In this document: positions 10,199 through 27,800 of the stretch, piece by piece | Position numbering within the stretch: position 1 is the first letter of the stretch | Layout of the letters: every line of letters begins with the position of its first letter | NCBI GenBank assembly: GCA_014155875.1 | Contig: JACEFZ010011063.1 | Coordinates: 248,001-312,000 of the forward strand | DNA from: Cepaea nemoralis | Taxonomy: Eukaryota > Mollusca > Gastropoda > Stylommatophora > Helicidae | Length of the DNA stretch: 64,000 bases | Direction: 5' to 3' | Translations under genes and position numbers: made by a program | The notes under the pieces: model-generated | The model's database searches: none | What the model was told of the DNA's origin: nothing | The model's input: the letters and a program-made list of their open reading frames with translations, nothing else

Positions 10199-13034
10199 TT
10201 AAGGGGGAAGGTAATCCGTACTGAGATAGTGTTCGAATAATTTGCGATTATATGAATAGGGATTGGTGATGTCTTTGATTTCTTGTGGAAGATTGTTCCA
10301 CAGCTGAGCTGCAGAGTACGTTAAGCTTGTTTTGTATAAGTCAATCCTAGGCTTCGGAATGTGTAATATATTAAAATGTTTACTGTGTCTAGCATTATAT
10401 TTAAACAATGGCCAAAGGTAATTTGGGGCATTCCGATGCAGGATTTTGTGAATTAGTTTAGCTTTATTGAAAAGCAGGCGTTTGCGGAGTGGTAGTAACT
10501 GAAGGCGTTTATACAGGCTAGGATTGTCAGATAAATGTTTGCTATAAATTAGACTCAAGACCCGTTTCTGGAGTGAGTAAAGTCGCTTGGTGTTTGAATT
10601 AGAACAACCGTCCCAGATTGTAGAGCAGTAGTCAAAGTGTGTCTGTATATGAGAAGTATAGAATAGTTTCCTTGTGTCCTCATCAAGGAAGTTTTTAATC
10701 TTGGCGAGTTGGTAGACTTTTTTCGCTGTTTGTTTAATGAGCGCTTGAACGTGGGAATTAAAGGTTAGGTTTCTATCAATGATTAGGCCTAATGTTTTGT
10801 GCTCAATTACACTTTCTACTGGCATGTTATCGATGTGAAGTTGAAGTGATGTGTGTGAGCTTAGAGTTTGAAGTCTTTGTCTGGTTGTTAATAACATTGA
10901 TTTTGTTTTAGTGATGTTAATTTGCATACGGTTTGAATAGCTCCACCTAACTACATTATTTAATTCTTGTTGTAAAGACGACTCCAGTAAAATACAGTTT
11001 TCAGCGTTTGTGTACACTGTACAGTCGTCTGCAAATAGATCGCAGGACGACGAAAGATGCAAAGGTAGATCGTTAATATATATGGCAAATAATAGAGGGC
11101 CAAGAATAGAGCCTTGCGGTACTCCAATATTGAAGGTAGTGGTTTGAGACAGAGATTTATTATGTGATACTACTTGCTTTCTGTTTGATAGAAAAGATGA
11201 TATTAGAGTGACTACATTAGGGCCAATTTTCATTGTCTCTAGTTTTTTAATTAAAATAACATGGTCTATCATATCAAATGCTTTCTTGAAATCAATAAAC
11301 ACAGTTCCACATAGACTGTTGTTGTTTATATTCTGGTGCCAATTTTCTATCATGTTTGTTAGGGCCGTATGGCAAGAATATTTTGGTCGAAATCCTGATT
11401 GGCTGTCAACAATAAGCTTGTTGCGAACTAAATACTGTAATGTTACTTTATGGATGTGTTTTTCTAGTGGCTTAGATAGTGATGATAGTAAGGAAATGGG
11501 TCTGTAATTGTTCGGGAGACCATTGTCCAATGAACCAGATTTAAGAAGAGGGTACACTTTAGCGATTTTGAGAGCTGATGGAAAGTGGCCTTTGGTGAGA
11601 CACTGATTATATACATAGGTTAGTGATATACAGATCACTGGCGCAGCACAACGGAGAATCCGGTTGCTGATTCCATCTAACCCAGATGAGGTTGTGTTTT
11701 TTAGGTTACTGAGGTAAGTGAATACTTCAGTGATTGTCATTAGCGGTATGTCGGAAAGAATATCGCGGGAGCATCTATTCTCGCAAAACGATGACAGTAA
11801 AGATAAGTTGCAAGGAGAATTAGGTATTGAAGCCTTCAACTGGTCTATGTCAGTTTGAAAAAAATTACTGAATTGGTCGCATGTAATATGATTTGATGGT
11901 AAAGAATTTCGGAAGTTATACTTGTTTGTCAAGGTGTTAATTGCCTTCCATATATCCTTACTATTTGTTTTATCCATTACTAAGTTCTTAAAGTAATTTT
12001 TCTTTTCCCGTCGTATGGTATATTGAACTTTGTTTCTAAGAGTACGGTATGCGCTGAGATCCCGCTTTTTATGTGCTTTATCTCTGTCTCTCATAATTTC
12101 AAGTATTTCCTGGGTGATCCAAGGTGGCTTGACGTGGTGTTTTACTCGAACTTCCTTGATTGGCACATGTCTATCAAAAACATCAATAAAGGTTTTCATC
12201 CAGAATTCCAGAGCATCATCCGGGTCAGGAAGCTGATAAACATTGTTTAGAGGTGAACTGAGCAAGTTCTGTAAAAATGCGTTTTGGTTGAAATTTTTGT
12301 AACTTCTATATTTTACAATTATGTATTTATGTTTAGGAGTTTTAATTACTTTTTTAGACCACGTGCAGCATATTGGGTAGTGATCGCTCATTGCACAATT
12401 GGGTACGGTGCATTCTATGATGTTGTCTGAGCAAGTTACATAAATGTGATCTATGACTGTTGAAGATGACTTTGTTACTCTAGTAGCTTGTTGTACTATT
12501 TGTTGGAAATTGTATGATGCAATTTTATTTCCCCATATTATGTTGGATTTGTTGGTGTCAATGTTAAAGTCTCCGAGTAGTATAATTTCCTTCCCGGAAG
12601 CGAAAACCACATCCATCATGGTAGTGAAGTTTTCGTACCAGACGTGTCCAGCATTGGGATTTCGATAGAGGTAGCCAATTATCAGGGGTGTGCGATTTTG
12701 AAGTTTTAGTTCTAACCAAATACATTCTATTTCGCAAGTTTCAAAGTCTAGCCTACGGTGAACATTTAGTAAATTAGAAACATAGGCTACTATGCCTGTC
12801 TCTTGTTTCCTTTCAGGGATCCCTTCTAAAACCTTTGTACCCTTTAATAGAGATGTCTTCATCTGAAATGTTATCATTAAGCCTACTTTCACTAAGGTCG
12901 AATAAATGAAAATTTTGATTAAGAATAGAAGATAACTCTGGTAGCTTGTTAAATAAGCTGCAAATGTTTAAGTGTCCAAGGCGTATTCCTGACTTATTGA
13001 GCCAGTGTTGCCACTTCTCAGACATTTCATCCAT
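10199..13034 (-). pseudogene. CR1/L2-like ORF2: APE endonuclease plus reverse transcriptase, one frameshift
   Basis: The frame opens at 13,034 with a Met and GIRLGHLNICSLFNKLPEL, the first strand of the AP-endonuclease. At about 12,815 a single-base shift after GYKGFRRDP moves to the frame ERKQETGIVAYVSN. From there about 870 codons run without a stop to 10,199. Endonuclease signatures IILLGDFNIDT and MSDHYPI are present. RT motifs include TSSGLDGISNRILR, NNYRPISLLS, FIDFKKAFDMIDH, GVPQGSILGPLLFAIYINDL and DLFADDCTVY (FADD). The C-terminus carries SAAQLWNNLPQEI. ORF2 would be about 940-950 residues, usual for the group. One frameshift implies a fairly young copy. Confidence 0.9.
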
Positions 13035-13590
13035 GAAGAAAGTGTAAATTAGTCAAAATTAAGCAAAAATACAAGATCATAAAAATTCACAAATACATTA
13101 GCTTACAAAATATAAGTAATACAAATCGATATGTAAATGACAATATTATAACGATATAACTAATTAGACCAACAAATATAATGCAAACACAGAATAAAAC
13201 GAATTAAAGAACATAAAAACAAATAATTAACCTGAAAAAAAACTACTTCACAAGCTAAATAACCAGCTGTTATCCAAAAGAATGAATAAATGACTATCCA
13301 ATTCAATGTTTCTGTTTAAAGTGGAGTATCCCACACGGGAATAAAACGTTAAACAGTACCGTAAGGAAGAGCAGTGAAGACCCCCTCACTCACAGTAAAC
13401 ACAATTAAAAGTATTATAAAAGCTATACAGCTAAGTACTATCAATTAATATAAAGTCAAAACAAGTCAATGTTTGTAGTTACTTATAACCTAATACGTTA
13501 CTAGATCAAGTAATAACCAAATATGCAGTTAAACGTTCTAGGAGAGGCTCTTTCTTGTACTGAGATCCGGTGTAGCTTTGTGCTAAGTTG

Positions 13591-14865
13591 CTAGTAAATA
13601 CCAGGTTGTGTTGGTTGTTGGTATAGCGACATTATAAGTGCTTGACGAAGTGTAGCTGGGCTATACCGTGTGAGGTGCAACCATTCTGGGTTACAATGAA
13701 ATGGGTACTGATGATGTCTCATGGGTATGTAATGACTACCAACTAGAGCCTTTGGTTGGTGGCTAACAGGAGGTTGTGGTGGCACGTCGTTGTTGCTGAG
13801 AGTTGGTTCCTTCCTGGAGAGAATAGGAAAAATATCTTCGTAATTATTACCCTCCTGTGTGAAAGACGACGTATTTAATGGACTTGGTGTGGGGGTAGTG
13901 TCCCGTCTGGCTTGGATTTCAGGTGCAGTGGTTATGAGTGGTCTGCACACTTCTGGCCTATTGGTACTTGATGTGACGGGAGTATGTCGTCTGGCTTGAG
14001 TTTCAGGAGTAGCTAAAAGTGTCCGGCGCGATCCCGTATTGGATGTATGGTGTGTCCGTTCTGGATATTTGATATTCTTGGCGAGCAAACTGGTGCCCAA
14101 TGTAGACAAATGTATTTGATCCTTATAAAGACTCTTTTTTGGTGCACCAGCCTGTGAAGTGAATGATGCTGTGTTGTTGATGAATTGTATCTTGTTTTGA
14201 GAACAGAACTTCTGCAAAATGTTGTTATTTATGTCAGCTAGACGGCGCTGGTGTCCATAACTCGGTGATATGATGGAGGAGAAGAAAATGGATGAGTTAG
14301 GAAAAGTGTGGCGTAATCCGTTCAAGAGTGCCAGCAGTTGAGACCCTGTGATTTGTTGGTTGTTCATGGTGTCGGTGATACCAATATGTACGCTTGCCCT
14401 TCTAACGCTATGATTAACAGCCAACCTGCTAATCTTGTCTGTTAGCCGGTCTACACCAGCCCCAGGCAGTGGGATTATTGAAACAATGTCTTTGTCTGAA
14501 GTGGCCATCCTGTCGCTGTATAAACCTTTCATTAAGGAATCGCCTAGTATAATATGTGTACAGTCAGGTCGTGCTTTCTGTACATGTTGGTTGTCAGCAC
14601 GTCTCGCCCGTTGTTTCATCTATTTCTGATTATCAGCAGTCTTTATGTCTCCATGTGGTTCTCCCGATGTATCTTGTAGGCATGTCTTGCCCGTTGGCAG
14701 CATGTTAAAGCACTGTACGTTTTCTGGTGACTTTTCTTGAAGTACTTCAAACCTATTGCTTATTTTGACGTCAATGGGGTAGACTGCTTGTTGTTGTTTA
14801 TCTTCGTCTGAGCATTGAGTTGTTTGTTGATGTTTATCTTTATCTGCGCGTTGAGGTGTTTTCAT
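13591..14865 (-). pseudogene. CR1/L2-like ORF1 with SGNH/GDSL esterase domain, one in-frame TAG
   Basis: From 14,619 the frame gives 342 codons. Residues about 20-30 hold IILGDSLMKGL (block I with the nucleophile Ser). About residue 52 is LPGAGVD (block II Gly). Near residue 80 is HIGITDTMNN, at the place of the usual G-x-N-D, with Thr where Asn is expected. Near residue 165 is KDQIHLS (block V, Asp and His). The rest is Pro/Ser/Thr-rich. Directly upstream, codons from 14,865 to 14,620 are open in the same frame and end KTADNQK, then TAG, then the ATG at 14,619. The full ORF1 was therefore probably about 424 residues and has lost one codon to a stop. Esterase ORF1 proteins of CR1/L2 elements are thought to act in RNP or membrane targeting. 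Confidence 0.82.
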
Positions 14866-14904
14866 AGTGGTTATCTGTTCTGGGTGGGATTGAGCTTCCC
14901 CCAG

Positions 14905-15041
<137 letters not shown>

Positions 15042-15051
15042 AAAGAGAGTT

Positions 15052-18000
15052 TCTTCTTCTTCTTCTGCGTTCATCCAGAGTTTTTTGTGTGGATGTGATT
15101 GCACTGTGCCTGCTTACATGTCAACCTGAATGTAGTTAAAGTAAGCTGCAGTCAACTTGAGCTTGTTGATATTTCCATAGAGCTTATCCTCAAATGAAGC
15201 AGGTGTGGGCCAAAATATCTTTCTCTGTTCTGCATATATTGGGCACTCCTGCAGCAAATGTTTAGCTGTCATTTTACCAGTTCCACAATTACATTCATCG
15301 GTATCTCCTATCTTTAGTTTATTGAACAACTGGTATTTCAGCCTGTTATGTCCTGTGCAGAGTCTGAAGATTGCTACTTGTTCTCTTCGGTCGAGTTTGT
15401 AATAGGCATCATCCTTCTGGTGGCCTGGATGCTCTGATTCCCATTTGGTTCTATAAGTGCTGTTTACAAACCTCTTTGCCTCATTATACGTTATGTCTAT
15501 GTCAGGCTGTGGTAGTCATCCACCCTCTTTTGCTAGTCTGTCAGCCTCTTCATTTCCAGGTATACTGCAATGTGATGGGATCCACTGTACTACAACTTTT
15601 TTAAATTTCTGGCATAGACCATGGAGTGTTGATCTTAGGTCAGCTAATTCTGTGCTGTTTTTGCTCTTCAGTATTGAGACAGCTGACTTTGCATCTGTGA
15701 AGATAGCTATTTGCTTCTCTTTATTTTCCTCCATCAAGAGCATTTCTGCTGCATTTTTCAAAGCCTCTACTCTGCTTTGAAGTTACTTGAAAATTGTCCA
15801 GTTGCCATTGACTGTATTTTTCACTCCATTTTTTAAATTTAGGAGAATTCCTCCTCCTCCATTTTCTATTGAATTTTTGGCTGATCCATCTGTATATGCA
15901 TGGGTCCAATTGCTGCTTGGGTATTTTAGGGTTATTTTTCTTCTTTCGGTTTCATTCTGAGTGTTCTTTTTCTCAATACCAGGAATGTTTTCTATCATCT
16001 AGGGCAGTTGCTGCTGTCTCCAAGCTGGGAACTTGTGTGCATTGTAAATGGGTTTGACTGTTGATGTGTTAATTATGGGATCTGCCCTAATCTTTCATTT
16101 TGCAGTTTCTACAAAGTTGCCATGCTTCAGTCTTCCCTTTCCAAAACCATTAAACCTGTTATACGTAGGGTGGTCTGTCAATCTTCTGAATTTTTCAGCT
16201 TGTTACTGGGCTCTGCTATCTCTTCTATCCTGCATTTGTTGTAAACAAGTAATCTTTTCTAGTTCATTAACTAGGCGTTGTCTTCAGGCTTCCAGTTATG
16301 ATTCGCATTCCTTGATTTTGGATTCTACTTATTTTGTTAAAGTTTGACGTAGCTGCTGTTGCCCAAGCTGCAATGCCATATTCCAGTACTGGCCTCACAC
16401 GTCTAGTATATAACTTATTGAGAACTTTCTCATCTGCTCCCCACGTTGTATCAGCAAGCTTTTTCATGATTGCCATTCTTTGTCTTGCTCTTGTTTGATT
16501 TTACTCAACCTGTGTCTTCCATGTCAGGTGATGATCACAGGCGACTCCTAGAAGGCTTGCTGTATTCTGCTGTTAGTTGTACTAACATATTCATCAGATG
16601 TCCATATGGCTAGGTCATCTGCAAAGGAGGATGTGTGTACTCTGGCTGGAAAATTTTCCGTGATGTCATTTATATATGCTAGGAATAATGTTGGTGAAAG
16701 AACTCCTCCTTGGGGGACACCTTGTTTCAACAGCATCATTTTGCTGGTTTGTCCTTGTAATTTTGTCCTGGCAGTACTGTTCTCAAGGTAGTGGCTGATC
16801 CATTTATACATTTTCCCACAAACATGCATTTTTTGCAGTTTTACTTTCAGTCCTTCCTTCCATACTTTATCAAATGCTTTTTCTAAATCTATCCAGAACG
16901 CTAGTGTGTGTTTTTTCTCTTGGAAGGCATCCTCTATTTCCTGAGCTATATAGGTTATTTGATCTTCAGTGGATCTGTACTTTCTGAATCCTGCTTGGTG
17001 TGTTGTTAAGAGTTTGTTTTCTTCCAGATGCCATGTTTGATAGGTCGATTGCCATTTGGTTCTTCCAGGTCTTTTCCTTTCTTTGGGACTGGTATTAGTA
17101 TAGCTTCCTCTCTTGCAGCTGTAATTTAGGACTGCTAGTAGTTTCTTTTTTGCCTTAGTGCCTAGTCCTATTAGCATTTCATTTGTGATCCCATCCTTTC
17201 CTGGTGATTTCTTCTTTTCTAGGGTATTCATTGCCTGTTCCATTTCTTCCATTGTTAGATTTGCCATCATATATTCTGCTGCTGTCTCTGTATTTCTATG
17301 ATGTATCTGTTTGTCTTTGATTGCTTTCTTCTGTTCGGTTGTAATATCAATGTGGTTTGCACTGGCATAGTATTCCATTAGTGCATTTGCAGCCTTTTTC
17401 CCTGTAAGCAAGGCATTTCCTTGTTTAATTGTTATTTGTTTGTTTCTAGGTCTTTCATTGTTCATGGCTTTCACTAGTTTCCATAGTTTGTTTCCATTCC
17501 TGTCAAAATTCAGGTTTTCTGTTTTTTCCCTCCAACAATCTCTTGTTGTTTGATTTACTGTTCTTTTATATTTTGCTGAGATGGCTTTGAGAGAGATGTT
17601 TGCTTCAGTTGTTTGGTCTCTCTCTGCTGTCTTCCTGGCATCCTCAACTTTGTCCTCCAAAATGTGTAGTTCTTCAGTCCAGTATGGTTTGTAATTCTTC
17701 CTCGCTCCTCTTGAAATAGACTCAGTGGCCACCTGTATTATTGCTCTGTTTAGACTTTCCACCATTTGCTTCATGTTGCCATATCGTGTATTTATGTTTT
17801 CACAATATTTGTCTGTTAGTATGGCAAATCTGTCCCAATCTGCTCGTTTGTAATTCCAGCGAGGCAAAGGCTTTTGCTCCTGTGGAACATACTCCATATT
17901 CATTACAAGCTTGATTGGTCTGTGGTCACTACATGCTAATTGGTCAAGCACATGGCGATCGATTTTGTGGAGGATGTCTCCAGTGCAGAAAGCTAAGTCT

Positions 18001-18985
18001 GGAGTAGAAGTGGTAAACCATCTTCTGGAGTAGAAGCTCTGTGTGTCATCTGCTTTGTTGAGTAGATGGAGATTTGAGTCTATTTCCCAGTCCTCCACTT
18101 CATCTCCTCTTTTGTCAGTATCTGGGTATCCCCATCTTTCTGAACGGCTATTAAACACTCTGACAATAATGCAGTTTGTGTCAGTTATTTTCATGTTTGA
18201 GAGTGTAAGGTCTTTATCTGCTGGGCTATACAGATTGTAAATTCTTATTTTCACGTCCTTTATCATTATATCAACACCTATAATTTCTGTTTGGTTGTCA
18301 GAGATCACAGATACTTCGCTGCAAGGTATTGTATTTCGTGTAAGTATTATAACTCCTCTTTTGTGTCCTTCGCGGTCGAAACGTGTAGCCTGATATCCTC
18401 TTGACTGACAATTTGTGATTGGCGTTGAGGTGTGTCTCTTGAATGCATGCCACATCTATTCTATCTTTATGAAGACGATTTGTTAGGGAGACTTTCTTGT
18501 TATAAACTCCTTCGGCATTCCACTGTAGTATGTTGAGTGTCCGAGGTGTTTGGTCAATAGCTCTTAACCTACTCCTCTGTGCACAGCACAGGGGAAGGTG
18601 ACCACCAGTAGTCATGGGTGGACCCCCTCGAGGCAGGGGGCCCGGCACTATCACCGCCTGATGGGACTTCGCGGGATTAGCACCATAACGATTAATTTTA
18701 ATTTGTGACATCATGAATTAAGTTACGTTGCACTGCTTTGTCAAGACTGTGGCTCAGTACATCCGATTTCGACAAGCATTTTTTTGGGGTGCTTTCCCTA
18801 GCCTTTGACTGTCCCGTCTACCTACAAGGCAGCAGGTTTGTGTGTCGCTTGGTCTGGTCCGTCTCCCTTGACCTGTCCGACATGGGTGACCCTACCAGTA
18901 GCTGTGCTACCGTTGGCATAGCTCTTGGGGTCATTGGAACGCTCAAGCCCCTCTACCTCATCATGGTGGACACACAGCAGAGGGG
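15052..18985 (-). mobile_element. I-like LINE with RNase H, near full length
   Basis: Bounded by AAAAGAGAGTT at 15,041-15,051 and 18,986-18,996 (11-bp TSD), giving a 3.93-kb element. On the minus strand it has a leader of about 270 bp, endonuclease (LNILQWNAEGVYNKKVSL), RT, RNase H and a Cys/His C-terminus, and ends with a stem-loop then (GAA)n. The RNase H domain places it in the I superfamily. Its last 60 bp are shared with the SINE at 32,171-32,314. Orientation is the same as the RNF212-like gene. Confidence 0.88.
15114..18714 (-). pseudogene. I-like LINE ORF: endonuclease, RT, RNase H, CCHC-like tail; several frameshifts
   Basis: Pieces on the minus strand, in order: 18,714-18,298 (endonuclease start, IDVACIQETHLNANHKL); 18,455-16,548 (CSDHRPIKLVMN; KSPGKDGITNEMLI; AFWIDLEKAFDKVWKEGL; GVPQGGVLSPTLFLAYINDI; SSFADDLAIW); 16,476-16,267 (thumb, VRPVLEYGIAAWATAA); 15,998-15,516 (RNase H: HAYTDGSAKNSIENGGGG, AIFTDAKSAVSIL, WIPSHCSIPGNEEADRLAKE); 15,329-15,114 (C-x-CGTGKMTAKHLLQECPIY). 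All RNase H acidic residues visible (TDGS, TDAKSA, N-EEADRLA) are kept. At least four frame changes make it inactive. It is one long ORF in origin; no separate ORF1 is seen. Confidence 0.87.
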
Positions 18986-19082
18986 AAAAGAGAGTTCGAG
19001 AGACAGAGAGCAAGTGAGTGTGGGTGAGAGCGAGTGAGACACTGAGAGACAATGAGAGAGTTAGTGTGTGTGAAAGAAAAAT

Positions 19083-19198
<116 letters not shown>

Positions 19199-19429
19199 GC
19201 ACACGCATGTCGTGTGACATGCTATTTCATTTTTTCTGTATCCTCATATTTCATATTATCATTTTACTGCCACTTGAATTTAACATGTACCATATGCACT
19301 GCATATTTCATCATGCTTATGTCAATTATTATATTTTTTATTGAATTGCATTACTAATTTTTCGTAACACAATGTGTAACATATTGTTTTCATTTTCACT
19401 ATCAATTTTGTTCAATTTTGTGAGGATGT

Positions 19430-23550
<4,121 letters not shown>

Positions 23551-23639
23551 ATAACATGATAATATGCTTGGTTTATGTTTACAACATTCATTTGACAATG
23601 TTTTTTTCCTATGTGAATGTATCATGCACTATTCATAAA

Positions 23640-23735
23640 TAAAAGACGAGTGATTGGAAGGGCCGAATGTAAGACGGGCTTGCGTGCCCAATTCGTTACC
23701 CTTTGAAAATAAAGTTTGTTTTGTTTGTTTGTTTA
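23640..23735 (+). mobile_element. CR1/L2-like 3' end fragment, plus strand
   Basis: Contains GGCTTGCGTGCCCAATTCGT and CTTTGAAAATAAAGTTTG, the same 3' terminal sequence as the element ending at 9,875 in the other orientation. It ends in a TTTG-type tail. Confidence 0.82.
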
Positions 23736-24850
23736 GAGAGACAGACAGATGGGCAGATAGACAAACAGCATGACTACTGAGTTTACAGCGACATACTAAA
23801 TGAGGAGAATGAACAAAGACACTGACAAGACATACACACAAAGAAACACTTCAATAAATAACAAATGAAACAATGTTTACTTACAAGAAAATGAATTGGG
23901 TGACACACCAGCTCTGGAAGTGGACCTGAAACAAGGTCACAAGTAAGTCAACACAGACATACAAGCAGCACTCATGTCATACCGGCTGACGGGACATCAT
24001 GTTGTTTGTCCATCAAAAATGATGATGACCATTCATTTCATCCAGTGGGGTTGAAAGTATGGAGCCGTGAGTAGTGAAGTCGGATGAAGAATGACTTGTG
24101 CGATGAATTGGATTAAAGTGAGGAAGAGTTGTGCAATTCGTCAACCTCACTCTCTCACCTGAGTCCATCTGAGTCCAGTGGCAAGACAAGTCAAGACAAC
24201 TGGAGACGAATACAAGTGCAGTGGATGACCAGGGCGCTCTATGTGCCTTGCCTTGCTCATTACGTTCCACAACGCATTGCAGGTCTTGCCCATTGAATCA
24301 TCAATGATTGCATCCACGCGTTCTGCCGAATCCTGTCTTCACATGCTGGGTAGGCATACCCTAGTTCACCGCTTGGTTTGACACCAAATCAGCTATCCAC
24401 GCCTGTTTTAGCCAGCCTCTCACAGCCGTTTCCTGGGGGTTGGCCGCTGTCGCATAATGACAGGACATAAGCATACATGAAAGGCTGAGAACCACTGGAA
24501 GACACATCCAACACGACTGCTCTCCAGGTTAACATCAGGTGATCAGTCCCTCTCATTTAGTAACCCAGGATATGTGTGATAACTGTCTCCCTAGCACATA
24601 GTTCGTGCCTTACATGTAGGGGTTATCCACGAATATGTTATATAATATATAATTATGATATGAGCACAGATGGTAAATTAGAGAATAGAAAACAAGACAA
24701 GAAAGGACACATGAACATTTGTGGAATGTCTGAGACCAGAAGTAAGGAGACGCAATAACTACATGTGATAATTATACAATTATCCCTTCTGGGGGAATAG
24801 AACTAGCAAAGAGAGGTAACCATTATATTTATAACCATTTGATAAATAGA
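23736..24850. other. Intron sequence with one exon (23,885-23,925), otherwise nothing recognised
   Basis: Apart from the small RNF212-like exon, no ORF of note, tandem repeat or element end is visible. A CATCTGAGTCCAG repeat near 24,165 is too short to interpret. Confidence 0.5.
23885..23925 (-). CDS. RNF212: RNF212-like exon 8 (41 nt, Ser-rich)
   Basis: Acceptor TGACCTTGTTTCAG, 41 nt, donor GTAAGTAAAC. In the chained frame it completes one codon, reads STSRAGVSPNSFS and leaves one base. This frame is the only one that can reach the PP-DG exon (2,147-2,222) through the exons at 7,464 and 3,518 without a stop. It requires the preceding exon to end in phase 2, whereas the coiled-coil exon at 33,209 ends in phase 0. 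An exon of length 2 modulo 3 must therefore lie between them (see 28,974-28,987). Confidence 0.7.
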
Positions 24851-24854
24851 GAGC

Positions 24855-27800
24855 TTTGCTGACAGTAGCGTAGCTACCAGCAGGGCCTCCCAAGCCGGAC
24901 AGGTCAAGAGGTAGAGAACAGACAAAGAGAAACACCCTGGTCCTCCAGGTTGGGGGTTGAAGCGTGGGGTTAACATCCCCACCTTTGTAAAAACTATTTT
25001 GTTACGAAACAGATACATGTAATCAAATAGATCACATTTTAATTAACAACAGAAATGCATCAAACATACAACAAGTTAGAAGTTATAGAGGAGCTGAGTA
25101 TGGAATACATGGAATATACGGACACTATATCAAGCTGGAGCAGCTGAAGAACTAACCTGGGAGCTGGTTGAATATCAAATGGATATAACAGCAATTCAAG
25201 AAATAAGGTGGCCAGGAGAGGGTACTTTAGAGCAAAATGGAATGATTGTATAATGGAAGAAACACCCAAAATAAACATGAATTAGGAACAGGTTTTGTCA
25301 TCAAAAAAGAGCGATGGGGGAACGTTCTAAACTTTAAAGCTGTTAATGACAGAATTAGTAAATTACGAATAAAAGATAAATGGAAAAATATAACGATGAT
25401 TAATATACATGCACCTACCGAAGAGAAAGAAGATGACATTAAAGAAGACTTTTATAATGATTTGGAAGATGTCATAGAAGAAACCCCTAAACAGGACATC
25501 CTGATTGTGCTGGGAGACTTCAATGCAAAAATAGGTAGAGAGCAAACTCATAAAAAAGTGGCCGGAATGGAAAGCCTACATACAACTTCAAATGATAATG
25601 GATGGAGAGTCATCAACCTGGCAGAAGCCAAAGGACTGCAGATTAGCAGTACCAGACTACAAAGAAAGGATATACACAAACTTGGAAATCATGTGACAAG
25701 AGAACCTATAATCAAATAGATCACATTTTCATTAACAACAGAAATGCATCAAACATACAACAAGTTATAAGTTATAGAGGAGCTGAGTGCCACATTGACA
25801 ACTTCCTCGTTGGAGCAAAATTTAAAATAAAACTTAAGAGAGCTTTCTATACTAAATTACAAAGATTACACCCAACAGATAACAGAGAAAAACTACAAGA
25901 AATTACAGTCAAAGAGAAATTTACAGATGAAATAAAATGTAAACTTGAAACTCTGCAAAACCCGTTGGAGGAAAGCGTTGACCAAACTTGGTTGAGCATC
26001 AAGAATACAATTCAATCTACTGCAGAAGAATGTCTCAGTGTGTTAACCATGCATAGAAAGAACAGATGGTTCAATAAAAAATGTGAAGAAGCAGTCATTA
26101 GGAAAAAGAATGCCAGACAATTATGGTTAAATGACATCAACAACATACAAAAGGAAGAGCAATATAGAAATAAATGTATAGAGGCTACAAAAATAGTTTG
26201 ACAGCAGAAGCGAGAATATATGAGTAATATAATCAAAGATATGGAAACTAATCACCAGAAAAACAAATCCAGAAAGTTTTTTAAAGAACTGAAGTCAATG
26301 AAACGAGGGCACCAACACAACACATATGGTTTAAAAGACAAAAATGGGAATATGATAAATACCAATGAGGAAATGTGCAACACATGGAAAGAATATTTTG
26401 TTGAATTACTAAATTGTGAAGCTCCAAGTAACACCTTCCCACAACAGGAAGAGGTTCTAATGTGTGAACCACAAATTGATGAACCTGCATTTGAAGAAAT
26501 CCTATATGTAATCACACGACTTAAAAACAATAAGGCAACTGGGGCTGATGGAATTGCTGCTGAATATATAAAGGCAGGCGGCCATGCATTATATCTAAAG
26601 CTATACGAACTAATAATAAAAATCTGGAGGACAGAAGAATTACCCCATGACTGGAAAGAGTCATTATTGATACCTATTTTTAAGAAAGGAGACAAGTTCC
26701 AATGTGAAAATTATAGAGGAATATCACTACTGTCCACAAGCTATAAGATACTATCCACAGTATTACTAAATAGACTAAAACCATATTCAGAAGACATATT
26801 AGGTGACTACCAGGCGGGTTTTAGACAAAACAGATCAACAATAGATCAGATATTTATCTTACGACAAATAGCCGAGAAAAATTGGGAATATAAAAGAGAT
26901 TTCCATAACATTTTTGAGGATTTTAAAAAGGCTTATGATAGTGTCCATAGGAATAGTCTATGGAATGCTATGCAGGAATTTGGAATACCAAGGAAGTTAA
27001 TCAACATGACCAGACTATGCATGGAAGATACCTATAATATAGTAACGTATAAAGGCAGGAAATCAGACCCTTTCCAAATAACATCTGAGGGTGATGCACT
27101 ATCGCCACTACTCTTCAATCTGGCTCTAGAGAAAGTTATAAGGAAGGTAAAGGAGGAATGTGATATTGGAGGTATTGGAGGAACATCCAAGCTGCTTGGT
27201 TATGCAGATGATATAGATATTATAGGGGAAAATGAACAAAAGACATGGAAATATTGACTCACTTAAAGGAAATTTCAAGAGAAGGAATGGTTAAAAACTC
27301 TGGCCACATACAAATAGATAATATGACCATTAAAAGAACGGAAATATACAAATACCTGGGTACAATCTTCAACTGCTCCAACATCATAAGGGAAGAAATA
27401 CAAACTAGAATCAATTCTGGAAATAAGATTTACTATGCACTACAACATCTACTAAAATCAAATGCGCTATCTCGTAACACCAAAATCACAATATACAAAA
27501 CACTGATCAGACCAGTTGTGCTGTATGGCTCTGAAACCTGGAGTACAACGAAAGGAGATGAAGCCTTGTTATTAACCTTTGAGAACAAAGTTTTAAGACG
27601 CATCTTTGGACCCATTAGGGATACACAAAGTGGAGAGTGGAAAAGAAGAAGTAACAAAGACATTTATGATCTGTTTAAGTCCCTGCTAATCACTGGTATC
27701 ATGAAGGCTAATAGACTACAATGGCTGGGGCATATAGATAGAATGGAAGATAAGAGGGAAACAAAGCTCGCTTACACTCAGGAAATAAATTACCGTAGAC

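Noticed and set aside
11208..12668. Plus-strand frames of 60-99 codons within the CR1/L2-like LINE
   Set aside because: Antisense shadows of the minus-strand ORF2.
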